Under the pieces are notes generated by a model. The model had not been told where the DNA came from. It did no database searches and saw only the letters and a program-made list of their open reading frames with translations. Shown piece by piece: positions 63,969-64,000 of a DNA stretch of 64,000 nucleotides. The stretch comes from Vibrio renipiscarius (GTDB taxonomy: Bacteria; Pseudomonadota; Gammaproteobacteria; Enterobacterales; Vibrionaceae), in the NCBI RefSeq assembly GCF_000827885.1, contig NZ_JTKH01000024.1, forward strand, positions 62,001 through 126,000, in the 5' to 3' direction. The first letter of the stretch is position 1. Every line of letters begins with the position of its first letter. Made by a program: the position numbers and the translations under genes.

Positions 63969-64000
63969 TTCAAAAAAGTGCCAAACGACGCTGCTTGGCA

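Overview
The window looks like about 64 kb of a Vibrionaceae chromosome, probably the secondary chromosome of a Vibrio species. I infer this from the gene families: a phaB-phaA-phaP-phaC polyhydroxybutyrate operon, a CosR-like MarR regulator beside a BCCT transporter, FabV, a SorC regulator next to tal-tkt, a GH18 chitinase, and c-di-GMP enzymes (one EAL, one HD-GYP). Base composition is moderate, genes are densely packed, and strong paired terminators separate convergent genes. I saw no rRNA, tRNA, CRISPR array, insertion sequence, integron or prophage. The content is mainly ordinary metabolism, transport and regulation.

Layout, left to right. 1-3.6 kb: the 3' end of an endonuclease/exonuclease/phosphatase-fold protein, a split YeeE/YedE pair, an S41-like protease homologue that appears to lack its nucleophile, and a Blc-type lipocalin. 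3.9-8.1 kb: the PHB operon, on the minus strand. 8.1-9.25 kb: a long non-coding interval holding an ERIC-type repeat with an 8-bp minisatellite and an orphan minus-strand terminator that may end a small RNA. 9.25-16.7 kb: a TetR regulator, RhlE-type helicase, AcpH, a 36-residue mini-gene, a tyrosine-permease-type transporter, a cNMP/CBS/DUF294 protein and a DnaQ-fold exonuclease. 16.8-30.1 kb: a BCCT transporter with a divergent CosR-like regulator, a DUF1289-CWC protein, EmrD-type MFS, HopJ-family, AraC/MATE divergent pair, an RND pump with its adaptor, GNAT, and an acyl desaturase preceded by two FabR-like operators. 30.3-37.7 kb: a dld gene interrupted by one in-frame TGA, dbpA, folE, and the moeA-moeB-membrane protein-rhodanese operon. 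37.7-44.8 kb: chitinase, SorC regulator, transaldolase, transketolase, galE. 45.2-54.5 kb: pxpABC 5-oxoprolinase, a FAD oxidoreductase, a YbbA/YbbP ABC exporter, tesA and fabV. 54.6-64 kb: a second full ERIC-type element with a 14-bp minisatellite, a GAF-GGDEF(degenerate)-EAL protein, an ABC-ATPase-domain protein, DUF2238, a zinc-ribbon mini-protein, a HAD phosphatase, HD-GYP, an unrecognised protein and a CreA-family lipoprotein.

Several genes work together. PhaA condenses acetyl-CoA, PhaB reduces it, PhaC polymerises it and PhaP coats the granule. Tal and Tkt form the non-oxidative pentose phosphate branch, probably under the neighbouring SorC regulator. MoeA, MoeB and the sulfurtransferase fit molybdenum cofactor synthesis and sulfur transfer. 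PxpABC opens 5-oxoproline to glutamate.

No obviously new multi-gene system stands out. The most interesting signals are the ERIC-type elements whose centres have become copy-specific tandem repeats and whose termini co-vary, the nonsense codon in an otherwise full-length dld, the orphan terminator/sRNA candidate, the S41 homologue with a substituted nucleophile, the paired FabR-like operators, and a 36-residue gene with an ideal ribosome binding site.
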